Origin: a virus
Reading direction: 5' to 3' (one strand)
IMG/VR virus record: IMGVR_UViG_3300043775_001227
Location: 1-23,747 of that record
DNA: 23,747 nucleotides
In this document: piece after piece, positions 16,527-22,901 of the stretch
How the letters are laid out: each line of letters begins with the position of its first letter
How positions within the stretch are numbered: position 1 is the first letter of the stretch
Translations under genes and position numbers: made by a program
The notes under the pieces: generated by a model
The model's database searches: none
What the model was told of the DNA's origin: nothing
What the model saw: the letters and a program-made list of their open reading frames with translations, nothing else

Positions 16527-16743
16527 CCGGCTGCTGGAAACGAATACCGGCCTTCAGGACGCCTACGAAGACGCCTGCGTATGGATCGGTGAGCTTTATC
16601 TTGCCCTTGAAGCCGCTGAGCGATCTGTGTCGGCGGGCTATGTCAGGACAAATACAGCGCACCTGAAATGGCAGGCAGACAGGTCTATAAACCCGGTTGA
16701 TGACGGCGACGCGTGGATTTCGACGGGAGGCGCAAATGGCTGA
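16465..16743 (+). CDS. Hypothetical helical protein (92 aa)
   Basis: AGGGA precedes the ATG at 16465, which lies inside the 3' end of the phosphoesterase gene (62-base overlap, other frame). The protein is mostly helical (NRRLVEANALAQGIHNRLLE, YLALEAAERSVSAGY), soluble, without Cys pairs or a signal peptide. No family recognised. Its stop overlaps the next start region. It is probably a late gene because it is in the same operon. Confidence 0.55.
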   Translation: MSAKENRRLVEANALAQGIHNRLLETNTGLQDAYEDACVWIGELYLALEAAERSVSAGYVRTNTAHLKWQADRSINPVDDGDAWISTGGANG

Positions 16744-16969
16744 TGAAGACTACGAATTCGTCGTTTCACCGGACGGCATGTCGAACCTGATCGCGGACAA
16801 GGTAGCAAGCCGGACTGCTGCGTATATTGATCTGCTAGTGGAAACCAACAAGCTGAAAGACGACGCGCTTGTTGCCGAAGCGTTGGAAATGCTGAAGCGC
16901 GTTAGGTTGTCGATCAGCGTGAATTCAGAAGCGACGCTCAGCACCCTGAAAGGCGGGAAGGCTAACTAG
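16736..16969 (+). CDS. Hypothetical acidic protein (77 aa), last gene of the late operon
   Basis: GGGAGG precedes the ATG at 16736, a strong RBS. The protein has an acidic start (MADEDYEFVV), then a helical part (YIDLLVETNKLKDDALVAEALEML) and a Ser-rich end. No family recognised. It ends nine bases before the hairpin pair that separates the two convergent operons. Confidence 0.6.
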   Translation: MADEDYEFVVSPDGMSNLIADKVASRTAAYIDLLVETNKLKDDALVAEALEMLKRVRLSISVNSEATLSTLKGGKAN

Positions 16970-16977
16970 GCGGCTTT

Positions 16978-17010
16978 GCGTATAAAAGTTAAATATACGC
17001 TTTCGCGTAT
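16978..17010. terminator. Overlapping alternative hairpins between convergent operons
   Basis: GCGTATA at 16978-16984 pairs with TATACGC at 16994-17000 (7 bp, 9-base loop). The same 16995-17000 segment pairs instead with GCGTAT at 17005-17010 (6 bp, TTTC loop on the + strand, GAAA loop on the - strand). The leftward transcript has a U-rich stretch after its hairpin. It sits in the 41-base gap between two gene ends, so a bidirectional terminator is likely. Confidence 0.6.
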
Positions 17011-17145
17011 TCAGTCGTCTTCCTGATCCCACATTTTGTATCGCCCGCTGTTGCCTGTCCTGTCGCCCATGAGCGCCAGCACGATCCGCACGAAGCACAT
17101 GCCTACGGTGTAAACGCCGATGGCTGTGAATAGATGGACGATCAT
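17011..17145 (-). CDS. Tiny membrane protein (44 aa)
   Basis: Its ATG overlaps the stop of the upstream gene (TGATG arrangement at 17142-17145). One hydrophobic segment (HLFTAIGVYTVGMCFVRIVLAL) is followed by a polar C-terminus (YKMWDQEDD). It is the last gene of the leftward operon, ending next to the terminator hairpin. Function unknown. Confidence 0.55.
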   Translation of the reverse strand: MIVHLFTAIGVYTVGMCFVRIVLALMGDRTGNSGRYKMWDQEDD

Positions 17146-17237
17146 CCAACGCCTCCGCCGTTGTCTTTGTTGAACAAATACCACAGCATGACGTAGATGC
17201 CGACGAATGCCAGCACGGTGAAAATGGCTTTAAGCAT
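17142..17237 (-). CDS. Tiny membrane protein (31 aa)
   Basis: GGAGG lies about six bases before the ATG at 17237, and the gene start overlaps the stop of the HTH gene by eight bases. It is one hydrophobic helix (AIFTVLAFVGIYVMLWYLF) and a Gly-rich tail. Very short, but the RBS and tight coupling on both sides support it. Function unknown. Confidence 0.55.
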   Translation of the reverse strand: MLKAIFTVLAFVGIYVMLWYLFNKDNGGGVG

Positions 17238-17490
17238 CGCTATCCTCCACTCGGACGACGAGGCGTGCGCCAAGAGCGTTTATAACGGCTTCTAGCTCTA
17301 TAATTCTTGGGTTCCTGTTATTCAGCCGCCATTTCCGCATGGCGGATGCGGATACGCCGGAGCGAGCCGAAACGTCATGCTGCGAGCATTTCTGATTGTT
17401 GATCTCGCGCCATATCCACCGCACGAGCGGATGAACGCCGTTTTTGACAATCGGCACATTTGCGCGTCTGTATCGGATCATCTCGCTCAT
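17230..17490 (-). CDS. XRE-type helix-turn-helix protein (86 aa)
   Basis: The start at 17490 is chosen because it forms an ATGA overlap with the upstream DUF6378-like gene; the open frame continues further but without support. Residues about 28-70 form an HTH (CSQHDVSARSGVSASAMRKW) followed by LEAVINALGARLVV, as in small Cro/CI-type regulators. A basic N-terminus precedes it. It is probably a late-acting or accessory regulator. It is separated from the main repressor by the whole early operon. Confidence 0.65.
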   Translation of the reverse strand: MSEMIRYRRANVPIVKNGVHPLVRWIWREINNQKCSQHDVSARSGVSASAMRKWRLNNRNPRIIELEAVINALGARLVVRVEDSDA

Positions 17491-17747
17491 CGTGTCGCAA
17501 ACTCCGCTGCAAACGCGAGATAGTTCGCGCAGTCCAGATAATTGTCTCGCTTGTATGGGCTGGACCGCATTCGTGCGAGTTTTACGGACGCCAATATAAT
17601 TGCCACGTCGTAGCAAGAAAGCTCGCGACCAAGGATCGTCCCGGCAATCTCTGCCGCTCTGTCAAAGTTCTTCTCTATCCCTCCATAATCCTGCCCGCGT
17701 TCTCCGATTAGTCCGGCAGCCTCTGACAAAAAATCATGCGGATTCAT
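17487..17747 (-). CDS. DUF6378-like protein (86 aa)
   Basis: The pattern ERGQDYGG.EKNF, then LSCYDVAIILASVKLARM, then RDNYLDCANYLAFAAE is that of DUF6378, a small helical family frequent in phages (recalled, not searched). The ordered acidic residues recall all-alpha nucleotide pyrophosphohydrolases, so a nucleotide-pool role beside the dCTP deaminase is plausible but unproven. Coupled by ATGA overlaps to both neighbours. Confidence 0.7.
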   Translation of the reverse strand: MNPHDFLSEAAGLIGERGQDYGGIEKNFDRAAEIAGTILGRELSCYDVAIILASVKLARMRSSPYKRDNYLDCANYLAFAAEFATR

Positions 17748-18211
17748 CTGGCGGGCTCCATAATTGCTGCGACCGGCGCGTCGGCCTGATTTTGGTATTT
17801 GCCCGCGTACGGGCTCTCTGTTGGTTCGGCCAAGAGGTGGAAAATTATCTGGGCGATTGGCGAACCGGCCTCGATGTCAATCGGCGCATAGCCGTGGTTC
17901 GTAAGCTCAAGCGTAAGCCATCCGGTCCACGACGGTTCGATAATGGTGTTTTGAACGGCGAGGCCGCGCCTCGCCCATGTGGATTTATCGGCGACATGCG
18001 CCAGAACGTCGGCGGGCATATGAAACCGCTCTACGGTTGACGCCAGAGCAAATTCGCCAGCCATTAGCGTCAGCCGTTGCTTGATGCGAACATCGTATCC
18101 AGCCGGGCCGAGGCCGTAGCTCATACCGTGGATGACGGTGCGCTCGGCGAACGGTGAGACCATTTTAGATTGCAGGCACCGGGATCGGATCATTTGTGCG
18201 GGCAAAATCAA
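17744..18211 (-). CDS. dcd: dCTP deaminase/dUTPase-fold protein (155 aa)
   Basis: Motifs run GPAGYDVRI (36-43), DKSTWARRGL (75-84), IEPSWTGWLTLELTN (91-105) with Glu102 matching the catalytic Glu of dCTP deaminases, and GSPIAQIIF (116-124). The family makes dUMP or dUTP from dCTP in trimers. The start is a TTG at 18211 with GGAG at 18219-18222, seven bases upstream; the ATG at 18193 is an alternative without a comparable RBS. The gene lies immediately on the other side of attP from int, and the left integrase arm repeats lie just upstream of its RBS. Confidence 0.8.
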   Translation of the reverse strand: MILPAQMIRSRCLQSKMVSPFAERTVIHGMSYGLGPAGYDVRIKQRLTLMAGEFALASTVERFHMPADVLAHVADKSTWARRGLAVQNTIIEPSWTGWLTLELTNHGYAPIDIEAGSPIAQIIFHLLAEPTESPYAGKYQNQADAPVAAIMEPAR

Positions 18212-18234
18212 AGCGTTGCTCCTTCAATGCAATG

Positions 18235-18252
18235 TGCGGCAGTTTGCGGCAG
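18235..18252 (+). repeat. Left attP arm sites: two TGCGGCAG direct repeats
   Basis: TGCGGCAG occurs at 18235-18242 and 18245-18252, 10 bp apart, about one helical turn. The same octamer occurs twice on the other side of the tRNA-derived core, in the same direction. This suggests arm-type binding sites for the integrase N-terminal domain. Confidence 0.65.
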
Positions 18253-18337
18253 AAATAGCCCAAAAAAGGCCATTCCTGACGCACCTAAAAGATCGTAGAT
18301 GTTTGAATTATAAAGAGATTGCGGTTTACGCCGCGCG

Positions 18338-18381
18338 CTCATAACGGCTTGGTTGGGGGTTCGAGTCCCTCCCGGCCCACC
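18338..18381 (+). other. attP core: 3' part of a CAU-anticodon tRNA
   Basis: The segment reads as tRNA: anticodon loop CTCATAA (18338-18344), stem strand CGGCT, variable TGGTT, T-stem GGGGG, loop TTCGAGT, CCCTC, acceptor strand CCGGCCC (18372-18378), discriminator A and CC. The anticodon CAT fits Met or Ile2. No matching 5' half (an acceptor GGGCCGG) is present upstream, so the tRNA is only a 3' fragment, as carried by phages that integrate into tRNA genes. After ACC the sequence reads G, not A. Confidence 0.8.
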
Positions 18382-18428
18382 GGCGAAATCAATGGTTTGC
18401 GGGCTCGGATTTGGCGGCAAGGTTCGCT

Positions 18429-18454
18429 TGCGGCAGATATGCGGCAGATTGCGG
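18429..18454 (+). repeat. Right attP arm sites: TGCGGCAG direct repeats
   Basis: TGCGGCAG occurs at 18429-18436 and 18440-18447, then a partial TGCGG at 18450-18454, at 10-11 bp spacing. This matches the pair at 18235 and lies just after the int stop codon. Core and both arms together make a complete-looking attP. Confidence 0.65.
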
Positions 18455-18467
18455 TTCATGCGCCGTT

Positions 18468-19556
18468 CTATTTCCTTCCGAGGATTGCGATTTCATCCCG
18501 CAGGTGATCCGGCGCGAGATGCCCGTAGTGGCGCTCAACCATGACTTCGCTGGTCCCTAAAATCTCCGCCACCTTGCGCGTTGAGACGCCTTTCTGGATC
18601 AACCAGGAGGCCGTCGTATGCCTGAGCGTATAGGCTGTAACAGCCGTATCTAGCCCGGCGAGCTTTACGGCCCGTCCAAGCGCGACTTTTACCGACAGGA
18701 CGGATTTACCGTTCCAGCGGATTACCGGCCCTGTGTGGCCGTCTCTGGCCGCCCAACGGGCCATATGCCGGGTTAGCGTCGGAGCCATCGGGACCGGCGG
18801 CTGGCGCTTGTTCGTCCGGCGGGCTCCAGAGGCCAGCCGGTAGATCATGCCGTTTTCTGTGTCTACATAGCCGCGCCCGATCTCATGGTGCCATGACAGG
18901 CCGAGGATGGCTCCGGGCCGAGACCCTGTGTAGACGCCGATCAGAATGAACCGGGCCAAATGCCGCAGCGGGCGGCGAACCGTTGCCGAGCCTTCCTGAT
19001 TTTCGCGGGTGACGAGGCAGACCCACAAGAGCCGGGCGACCTCTGCCCGCGTTAGCCAACGAAGCCGTGAAGATCCGGCTGGCGGCAAAACAACGCGGAT
19101 CAGTTCGCGGTGATACCCTTCCTTGTGGTGGTGATTTATTGCGGCGGCCAAATCCTGTAGGTCGCGCCGGGCTCCGCCCGTATTGCCGCGCCATTCGGCA
19201 TATTTCCGGCACAGCGCGCCCGTTATATCGTTGAGCGTATATTCTCCGAAAAACTCGATAAGCCTCTCGGCCCGGCCAGCTGCGCTTACGCGACTTGCCT
19301 GACCCGGCACTACGTCTTTCAGGTAAATGTTTATAACGTCTGCCATCATTATTTTTGCAAGCGGACGATCTCTGCGGACGGGCTCATGTTTGGCTGCGAG
19401 ATAGTCAGCGAGCCGTTTTTCAGCGCCCGCGCGGTCGCTAGCGCCGCAGCCTGTGCCAATTTTCTTCGATCCATCTCGGATGACCCATAGCCGTCCGTCT
19501 CCCGGCCTTCGTTCTGGCATGAGGTAGAGTCTTGGGCCTTTGGCTTGACGCGGCAT
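18468..19556 (-). CDS. int: Tyrosine-recombinase integrase (362 aa)
   Basis: The ATG at 19556 is preferred: GGAG sits six bases upstream. A GTG at 19568 would overlap that RBS. In this numbering the active-site residues are Arg213 (YTGSRPGAI), Lys250 (TNKRQ), Arg312/His313 (YTLRHTTASWLIQKG; the first His of the usual HxxR box is Tyr, common in this group) and Tyr344 (ERHYGHL). The N-terminal 60 residues (MPRQAKGPRLYL, WVIRDG) form the arm-binding domain. Length is normal. The gene points at attP and is overlapped at its 5' end by the excisionase-like gene. It should mediate recombination with the CAU tRNA gene. Confidence 0.92.
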   Translation of the reverse strand: MPRQAKGPRLYLMPERRPGDGRLWVIRDGSKKIGTGCGASDRAGAEKRLADYLAAKHEPVRRDRPLAKIMMADVINIYLKDVVPGQASRVSAAGRAERLIEFFGEYTLNDITGALCRKYAEWRGNTGGARRDLQDLAAAINHHHKEGYHRELIRVVLPPAGSSRLRWLTRAEVARLLWVCLVTRENQEGSATVRRPLRHLARFILIGVYTGSRPGAILGLSWHHEIGRGYVDTENGMIYRLASGARRTNKRQPPVPMAPTLTRHMARWAARDGHTGPVIRWNGKSVLSVKVALGRAVKLAGLDTAVTAYTLRHTTASWLIQKGVSTRKVAEILGTSEVMVERHYGHLAPDHLRDEIAILGRK

Positions 19557-19732
19557 CGTGATCTCCACTCATCTACTGCGGCTGGCGTCGTGATAACACG
19601 TCGGCCAAGCCTCTCCACCATAAGCTCGCCGCGCTCAACCGCGACGCGCAATGTAGCAACTTTCACAAGGCCGCGCAGACATATCTCTGCGGCTTCTTGC
19701 AGTGATATTGGCGAATCCGGCGAAAGGCTCAT
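19349..19732 (-). CDS. Excisionase-like winged-helix protein (127 aa), overlapping int
   Basis: ISLQEAAEICLRG, then TLRVAVERGELMVERLGRRV and ITTPAAVDEW (residues 8-58) form an Xis/HTH_17-type DNA-binding domain. The second half is low in structure (Gln, Ser, Ala, Pro) and is read over the first 208 bases of int in another frame. The family pairing of this Xis with an integrase starting MPRQAKGPR is familiar from Hyphomicrobiales genomes. It starts in an ATGA overlap with the HNH gene. Likely role: directionality factor for excision. Confidence 0.75.
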   Translation of the reverse strand: MSLSPDSPISLQEAAEICLRGLVKVATLRVAVERGELMVERLGRRVITTPAAVDEWRSRCRVKPKAQDSTSCQNEGRETDGYGSSEMDRRKLAQAAALATARALKNGSLTISQPNMSPSAEIVRLQK

Positions 19733-20103
19733 TTTGTGTCCTCATACATATTTCTTGGCGGCAAGCTCTGTTTTGCTATGCGAGGCTGCCTTCCAGAACT
19801 CGGAAACCCTCGGCTCTTGATCGTGCCTTTCGGTTCGACGGCTCCGATATGACGACGATGTTGGCGGCGTGTTTTAGCAATCTGCGGTATATCCTGTTTT
19901 GCTGTCTTCTCTTTATGACAGGACTCGCAAAGAACCTGACAGTTTTGGATTTCACCTGTCCCGCCCAGCCGACATGGTATGATGTGATCGAAATGAATTT
20001 TCCCAATTTGCAAGGGCAGACCGCATAATTTATTTTCGCACCGACCTTTACTGCGTTCATACGCCTGTTCCTTTGTCTTTGCGGTGAATTCATCGCGCTT
20101 CAC
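19729..20103 (-). CDS. HNH endonuclease (124 aa)
   Basis: Residues 21-71 hold the HNH/zinc-ribbon set: Cys22 and Cys27, HFDHIIP with catalytic His40, LGG, Asn54, then CESCH with Cys59, Cys62 and His63, and KT..D. The start is a GTG at 20103 in a GTGA overlap with NinB. The C-terminal 50 residues are basic and unstructured. It lies between NinB and Xis in a recombination block. It could assist recombination or packaging, or be homing-like; the sequence does not decide. Confidence 0.8.
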   Translation of the reverse strand: MKRDEFTAKTKEQAYERSKGRCENKLCGLPLQIGKIHFDHIIPCRLGGTGEIQNCQVLCESCHKEKTAKQDIPQIAKTRRQHRRHIGAVEPKGTIKSRGFPSSGRQPRIAKQSLPPRNMYEDTK

Positions 20104-20492
20104 GATGCGTCGGCCTCATCCGACAGAGTGACTCCACGCTCAGCCGCAAACGCGCTGATCAGTTCTAGTAGGGCCGTCATCTGTTCGCGGCTCAAACTGC
20201 TTGTGCGAAGTCCAAGCGGCACGCGCGTATTTGGATTAAGTCCGGGAACGACCCTGTATTCGCGCAGCGCGGCTGTGAATATGTCCTTCCAGCAGTCCGG
20301 CGTTAGCTTTTCGCCATACCATTCAACCTGCGCTGCGATTTCCGATAGCCGCGACCACATCAAGGCGTTTTGCTCGATGGACCGCGCATCGTGCTTTTTA
20401 AACGCGACCATGGTTCCGGGCGGAGCTTTTCCAACCCACCCGGCAACCTTGCGTCGATCAGTGTCGCTGACTATCGGAATCCAGTTTGGCAT
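20100..20492 (-). CDS. ninB: NinB-family recombination protein (130 aa)
   Basis: The family pattern is clear: ARSIEQNALMWSRLSEIA, VEWYGEKLTPDCWKDIFTAAL, then GLRTSSLSREQMTALLELI and a Glu/Arg-rich end. NinB (lambda Orf) binds ssDNA and helps recombination mediators load. Length is normal. It lies in the same operon as an annealing protein and an exonuclease, as expected. The gap to the upstream gene is four bases. Confidence 0.85.
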   Translation of the reverse strand: MPNWIPIVSDTDRRKVAGWVGKAPPGTMVAFKKHDARSIEQNALMWSRLSEIAAQVEWYGEKLTPDCWKDIFTAALREYRVVPGLNPNTRVPLGLRTSSLSREQMTALLELISAFAAERGVTLSDEADAS

Positions 20493-20496
20493 TGGC

Positions 20497-20751
20497 TCAC
20501 CCGAAAGGAATATCGTCGTCCAACTGATCTGTTAAAGAACCGCGCGGCGCTGGTGTGGAAGCCGCGTCACGTTCCCGTGGCTCCTTGCAGGACAGCCAGA
20601 TGTTGCCTTCCTTGTCAGGCAGCGGCAAAGCGTCCAGCTTGATCGTCCATCCCTGTCCGTCTTTCGACAAGAATTGCGCGCCGACCTTTAGCCAATAGGT
20701 TTTTCCGTCCTTACCGGGACGCGGAGATAAAACATCGAACCGTGTTGTCAT
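20497..20751 (-). CDS. Small protein with SSB-like acidic tail (84 aa)
   Basis: The N-terminal part (FDVLSPRPGKDGKTYWLKVG, GWTIKLDALPLPDKEGNIWL) is a short beta-rich domain found as a conserved hypothetical in Hyphomicrobiales phages and plasmids (recalled). The last residues are DQLDDDIPFG, close to the DDDIPF tip that bacterial SSB uses to recruit partners. It is coupled to its upstream neighbour by ATGA and sits between exonuclease and NinB genes. An ssDNA-binding or SSB-mimic role is a reasonable guess, not a proof. Confidence 0.65.
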   Translation of the reverse strand: MTTRFDVLSPRPGKDGKTYWLKVGAQFLSKDGQGWTIKLDALPLPDKEGNIWLSCKEPRERDAASTPAPRGSLTDQLDDDIPFG

Positions 20752-20957
20752 GCCACTTCCTTTCTGTCTTGCAGTTCTTTCATTATTTCCAGATAAACAT
20801 CTTTTAGATGTTTGATGTCAGACTCAGACATTCGTTCCTTGATGATTGCGGCATGTTTCGTCGCCCATGCGCGCAATTCAATTTCATCTCGCGACATACG
20901 CATGACCGTTTCGAGAAAATCGCGCACCAACTCGCGCTCTTTATCGATGTCGATCAT
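20748..20957 (-). CDS. Small helical hypothetical protein (69 aa)
   Basis: ATGA overlaps join it to the exonuclease upstream and the SSB-tail gene downstream. The protein is charged and wholly helical (ERELVRDFLETVMRMSRDEI, HLKDVYLEIMKELQDRKE). No family recognised. Position suggests an accessory to the recombination module. Confidence 0.6.
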   Translation of the reverse strand: MIDIDKERELVRDFLETVMRMSRDEIELRAWATKHAAIIKERMSESDIKHLKDVYLEIMKELQDRKEVA

Positions 20958-21589
20958 GCAGCCTCGCTGATCTTCGTCGTATAAGCGCGCAGCGCGGCGA
21001 TCTTTTCGTCGATCTCATTCAGGAACGCCTGAACCTTGGCTTCAAGGTCCGCGATCATTTCGTCGTCGCGGTGAACGCGCTTTGTCCAGTAGCGCATTTC
21101 CTCCGGCAAGCGCGGATCGTATGAGACGAAATCAACCCATTGCAGATCGCAACAAGCCGCCTGCCACATCATCTGAATAATGTATTTTTTCGGGATGACG
21201 CCTGACAGCATGTATTCAATATGCGTTGAGGTGTTCGGGCATTTTATTTCTACACCGCCCGCCAAGCCCGCAATAAGACCGTCTGGCGATGCGCCCGACA
21301 TCAGTATTTTGGGATGATCCACAAACGGCACTTGCAGGATTTCGACGCCAGCATAGAAAGCATGAGCTTTCCGCGCTTCGTCCTCGAAGTCGGTCCCGTG
21401 TTGCATGGCGGCGGACGTGAATTTATCCGACCATGTGCCGGTCAGTCGCTCGGCAATTAGCTCGCCCATATACGTCGCGCGCGAAGCTGCTGGGCCGCTC
21501 TTTGTCTCAGCGACAACATCCGGTATACGGCTTGCCGTAGCCTTGCCGAGCCGCATGATTTTCCATTCGTCTGTGCCTTGCTTGATCAT
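20954..21589 (-). CDS. YqaJ/lambda-Exo-type recombination exonuclease (211 aa)
   Basis: Motifs: GTDEWKIMRLGKATASRI (5-22), HGTDFEDEAR (64-73), SPDG with Asp103, then GGVEIKCPN with Glu114 and Lys116, and Gln139 in QMMWQAA. This is the PD-(D/E)XK exonuclease family that makes 3' ssDNA for annealing. The active site appears complete. It starts in an ATGA overlap with the annealing protein gene, the usual partner. The C-terminus is a charged helix. Confidence 0.9.
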   Translation of the reverse strand: MIKQGTDEWKIMRLGKATASRIPDVVAETKSGPAASRATYMGELIAERLTGTWSDKFTSAAMQHGTDFEDEARKAHAFYAGVEILQVPFVDHPKILMSGASPDGLIAGLAGGVEIKCPNTSTHIEYMLSGVIPKKYIIQMMWQAACCDLQWVDFVSYDPRLPEEMRYWTKRVHRDDEMIADLEAKVQAFLNEIDEKIAALRAYTTKISEAA

Positions 21590-22326
21590 TTCGACACCTT
21601 GTTGGCTAAAGCTGTTTTTGCGCGGGCAAACTGCGCTGCTGGCAGATCGAAGATCGTTTCGATGCCAAAATACTTGCAGAACGTAGTCTCAGCGTCCGGC
21701 TTGCCAATTTTGGCGATCAGTTCCTTCAAAGCGTGAACCTGTTCGCTACTGATTAACGGCGCAGCGCCGCCAGCCATGCCGTCGTCGTCACGATCTGGCC
21801 CGCCATCGCGGCTGGTCAGATTGAGCAAAGCGGAGGCCGTGTAGCGTTTCCCGTAGCTGACGCTCGATCCGATAGATTGAACCGCGTTCTTGCTACCGGA
21901 TGTGTCAGCCGGGAGCGTCAGTGTCGTTTCTTCGTAGTGGCCGAGTTCATGTGCGACCTTGCAGGTAACGCGGACTCTGCCATCGAGAACGTCGGTATTA
22001 AAGAAGATCGAGAAGCCAAACGATCCGAGAACCGGGACGATGGCGTCGTTGATGTCTTCCCATTTGGCGAAGCTGATCGGTTTGCCGCGCCCGATGTCGA
22101 TTACGCCGTCTTTACGGATCGACGGCAGTTCCGGGCGCATAGTCGCCATCGCTGCGTAATAGGCTTTACGGGCCTGCTGCGCCTCGACGCGTTCGCGCAT
22201 TTCCAGCAGTCGTTCAAGTTTATCGAGATCAACGTCAGGGTTGGACGCTGCGCGCTCGATTACTGATAGGATCGCAGCCGTTTCTGTTACGACCGGATCG
22301 CTTATTTCACGCTTTACGACAGACAT
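21586..22326 (-). CDS. erf: ERF-family single-strand annealing protein (246 aa)
   Basis: ARKAYYAAMATMRPELP (52-68), FAKWEDINDAIVPVL (86-100) and GSSVSYGKRYTASALLNL (153-170) are diagnostic for the ERF superfamily. An acidic linker (about 172-183, DRDDDG) leads to a small C-terminal domain (190-246) of the kind that binds partners. GGGAG precedes the ATG at 22326. Together with the exonuclease it forms a two-component recombination system, probably for end-joining or circularisation after infection. Confidence 0.9.
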   Translation of the reverse strand: MSVVKREISDPVVTETAAILSVIERAASNPDVDLDKLERLLEMRERVEAQQARKAYYAAMATMRPELPSIRKDGVIDIGRGKPISFAKWEDINDAIVPVLGSFGFSIFFNTDVLDGRVRVTCKVAHELGHYEETTLTLPADTSGSKNAVQSIGSSVSYGKRYTASALLNLTSRDGGPDRDDDGMAGGAAPLISSEQVHALKELIAKIGKPDAETTFCKYFGIETIFDLPAAQFARAKTALANKVSK

Positions 22327-22429
22327 AGTATTCTCCCGATATGTATAAGGCCGCCGTAAAACCGGCGATGACGTATGCTGCGGGCGTTAAAAGGCCGAGC
22401 GTAAAAACAGCGACGGATTGCACGATCAT
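22307..22429 (-). CDS. Tiny membrane protein (40 aa)
   Basis: AGGAG precedes the ATG at 22429 at six bases. The protein is one or two hydrophobic segments (SVAVFTLGLLTPAAYVIAGF, TAALYI) and a short basic end (VCRKA). Its 3' end overlaps the erf start by 20 bases. No family recognised. Confidence 0.55.
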   Translation of the reverse strand: MIVQSVAVFTLGLLTPAAYVIAGFTAALYISGEYYVCRKA

Positions 22430-22438
22430 CGCTGGCTC

Positions 22439-22741
22439 CTATTGTCTGTAGGAATATTCGATTTCGGAATCGCGGATCGCTTCGCGCTGCCGCCGCTGGT
22501 CAGCGTCGTATGCTTCCATGAGCGCGTCGTGATTTTTCAGAAGCGCGGCTTCAACGAGCTTCCAGATTGGATCGGTGCTGCCCGACACTGTGATCCAAAA
22601 CGCGGGCCTGCCGCAGCCTAGCGAGAGGCCGGTCATTTCAAACTTGCCGTTTACAAGAATGAAGTCGGCCTCGCCGTTCGCGTAGACGCCCGGATAGATC
22701 ATTAGATCGTCAAAGGCGTATTCGAAGCTATGGAGGATCAT
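22439..22741 (-). CDS. Hypothetical protein (100 aa)
   Basis: GGGAGG lies five bases before the ATG at 22741, which also overlaps the upstream stop (TGATG). The N-terminal half is beta-rich (LHSFEYAFDDLMIYPGVYAN, DFILVNGKFEMTG); the C-terminal half is a charged helix (KNHDALMEAYDADQRRQREA). No family recognised. It is one of the first genes read from the early promoter. Confidence 0.6.
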   Translation of the reverse strand: MILHSFEYAFDDLMIYPGVYANGEADFILVNGKFEMTGLSLGCGRPAFWITVSGSTDPIWKLVEAALLKNHDALMEAYDADQRRQREAIRDSEIEYSYRQ

Positions 22742-22872
22742 CAGAGCCTCCCGTCGTTGCGGTCGGTGCTGATTTCGCGGGCGATCTGAATGCCGTCGTG
22801 GATCAGCCATGCCGCGCATAGAAGCAGCGGCGGGATCACGATAATGGCTGTGAAAATCTGTGACGCTGACAT
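22741..22872 (-). CDS. Tiny membrane protein (43 aa), first early gene
   Basis: The ATG at 22872 has GGAG eight bases upstream and lies about 30 bases after the predicted transcription start. One hydrophobic segment (FTAIIVIPPLLLCAAWLI) and a polar tail. No family recognised. Being promoter-proximal it would be the first product after induction or infection. Confidence 0.55.
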   Translation of the reverse strand: MSASQIFTAIIVIPPLLLCAAWLIHDGIQIAREISTDRNDGRL

Positions 22873-22901
22873 TGGCTTGGCTCCATCCGGCGCGCTGCCG
22901 G

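Noticed and set aside
16925-17149. 74-residue leftward frame
   Set aside because: The frame used by the 44-residue membrane gene at 17011-17145 has better coupling and composition. This one is His/Arg-rich and crosses the terminator hairpins.
17230-17616. Longer version (128 aa) of the HTH protein
   Set aside because: The extra 42 residues are read over the DUF6378-like gene. The ATGA overlap at 17490 gives a better start.
18208-18459. 83-residue leftward frame containing GGPGGTRTPNQAVMS
   Set aside because: That string is the reverse-strand reading of the tRNA 3' fragment at 18338-18381. The frame spans attP and has no other protein-like features.
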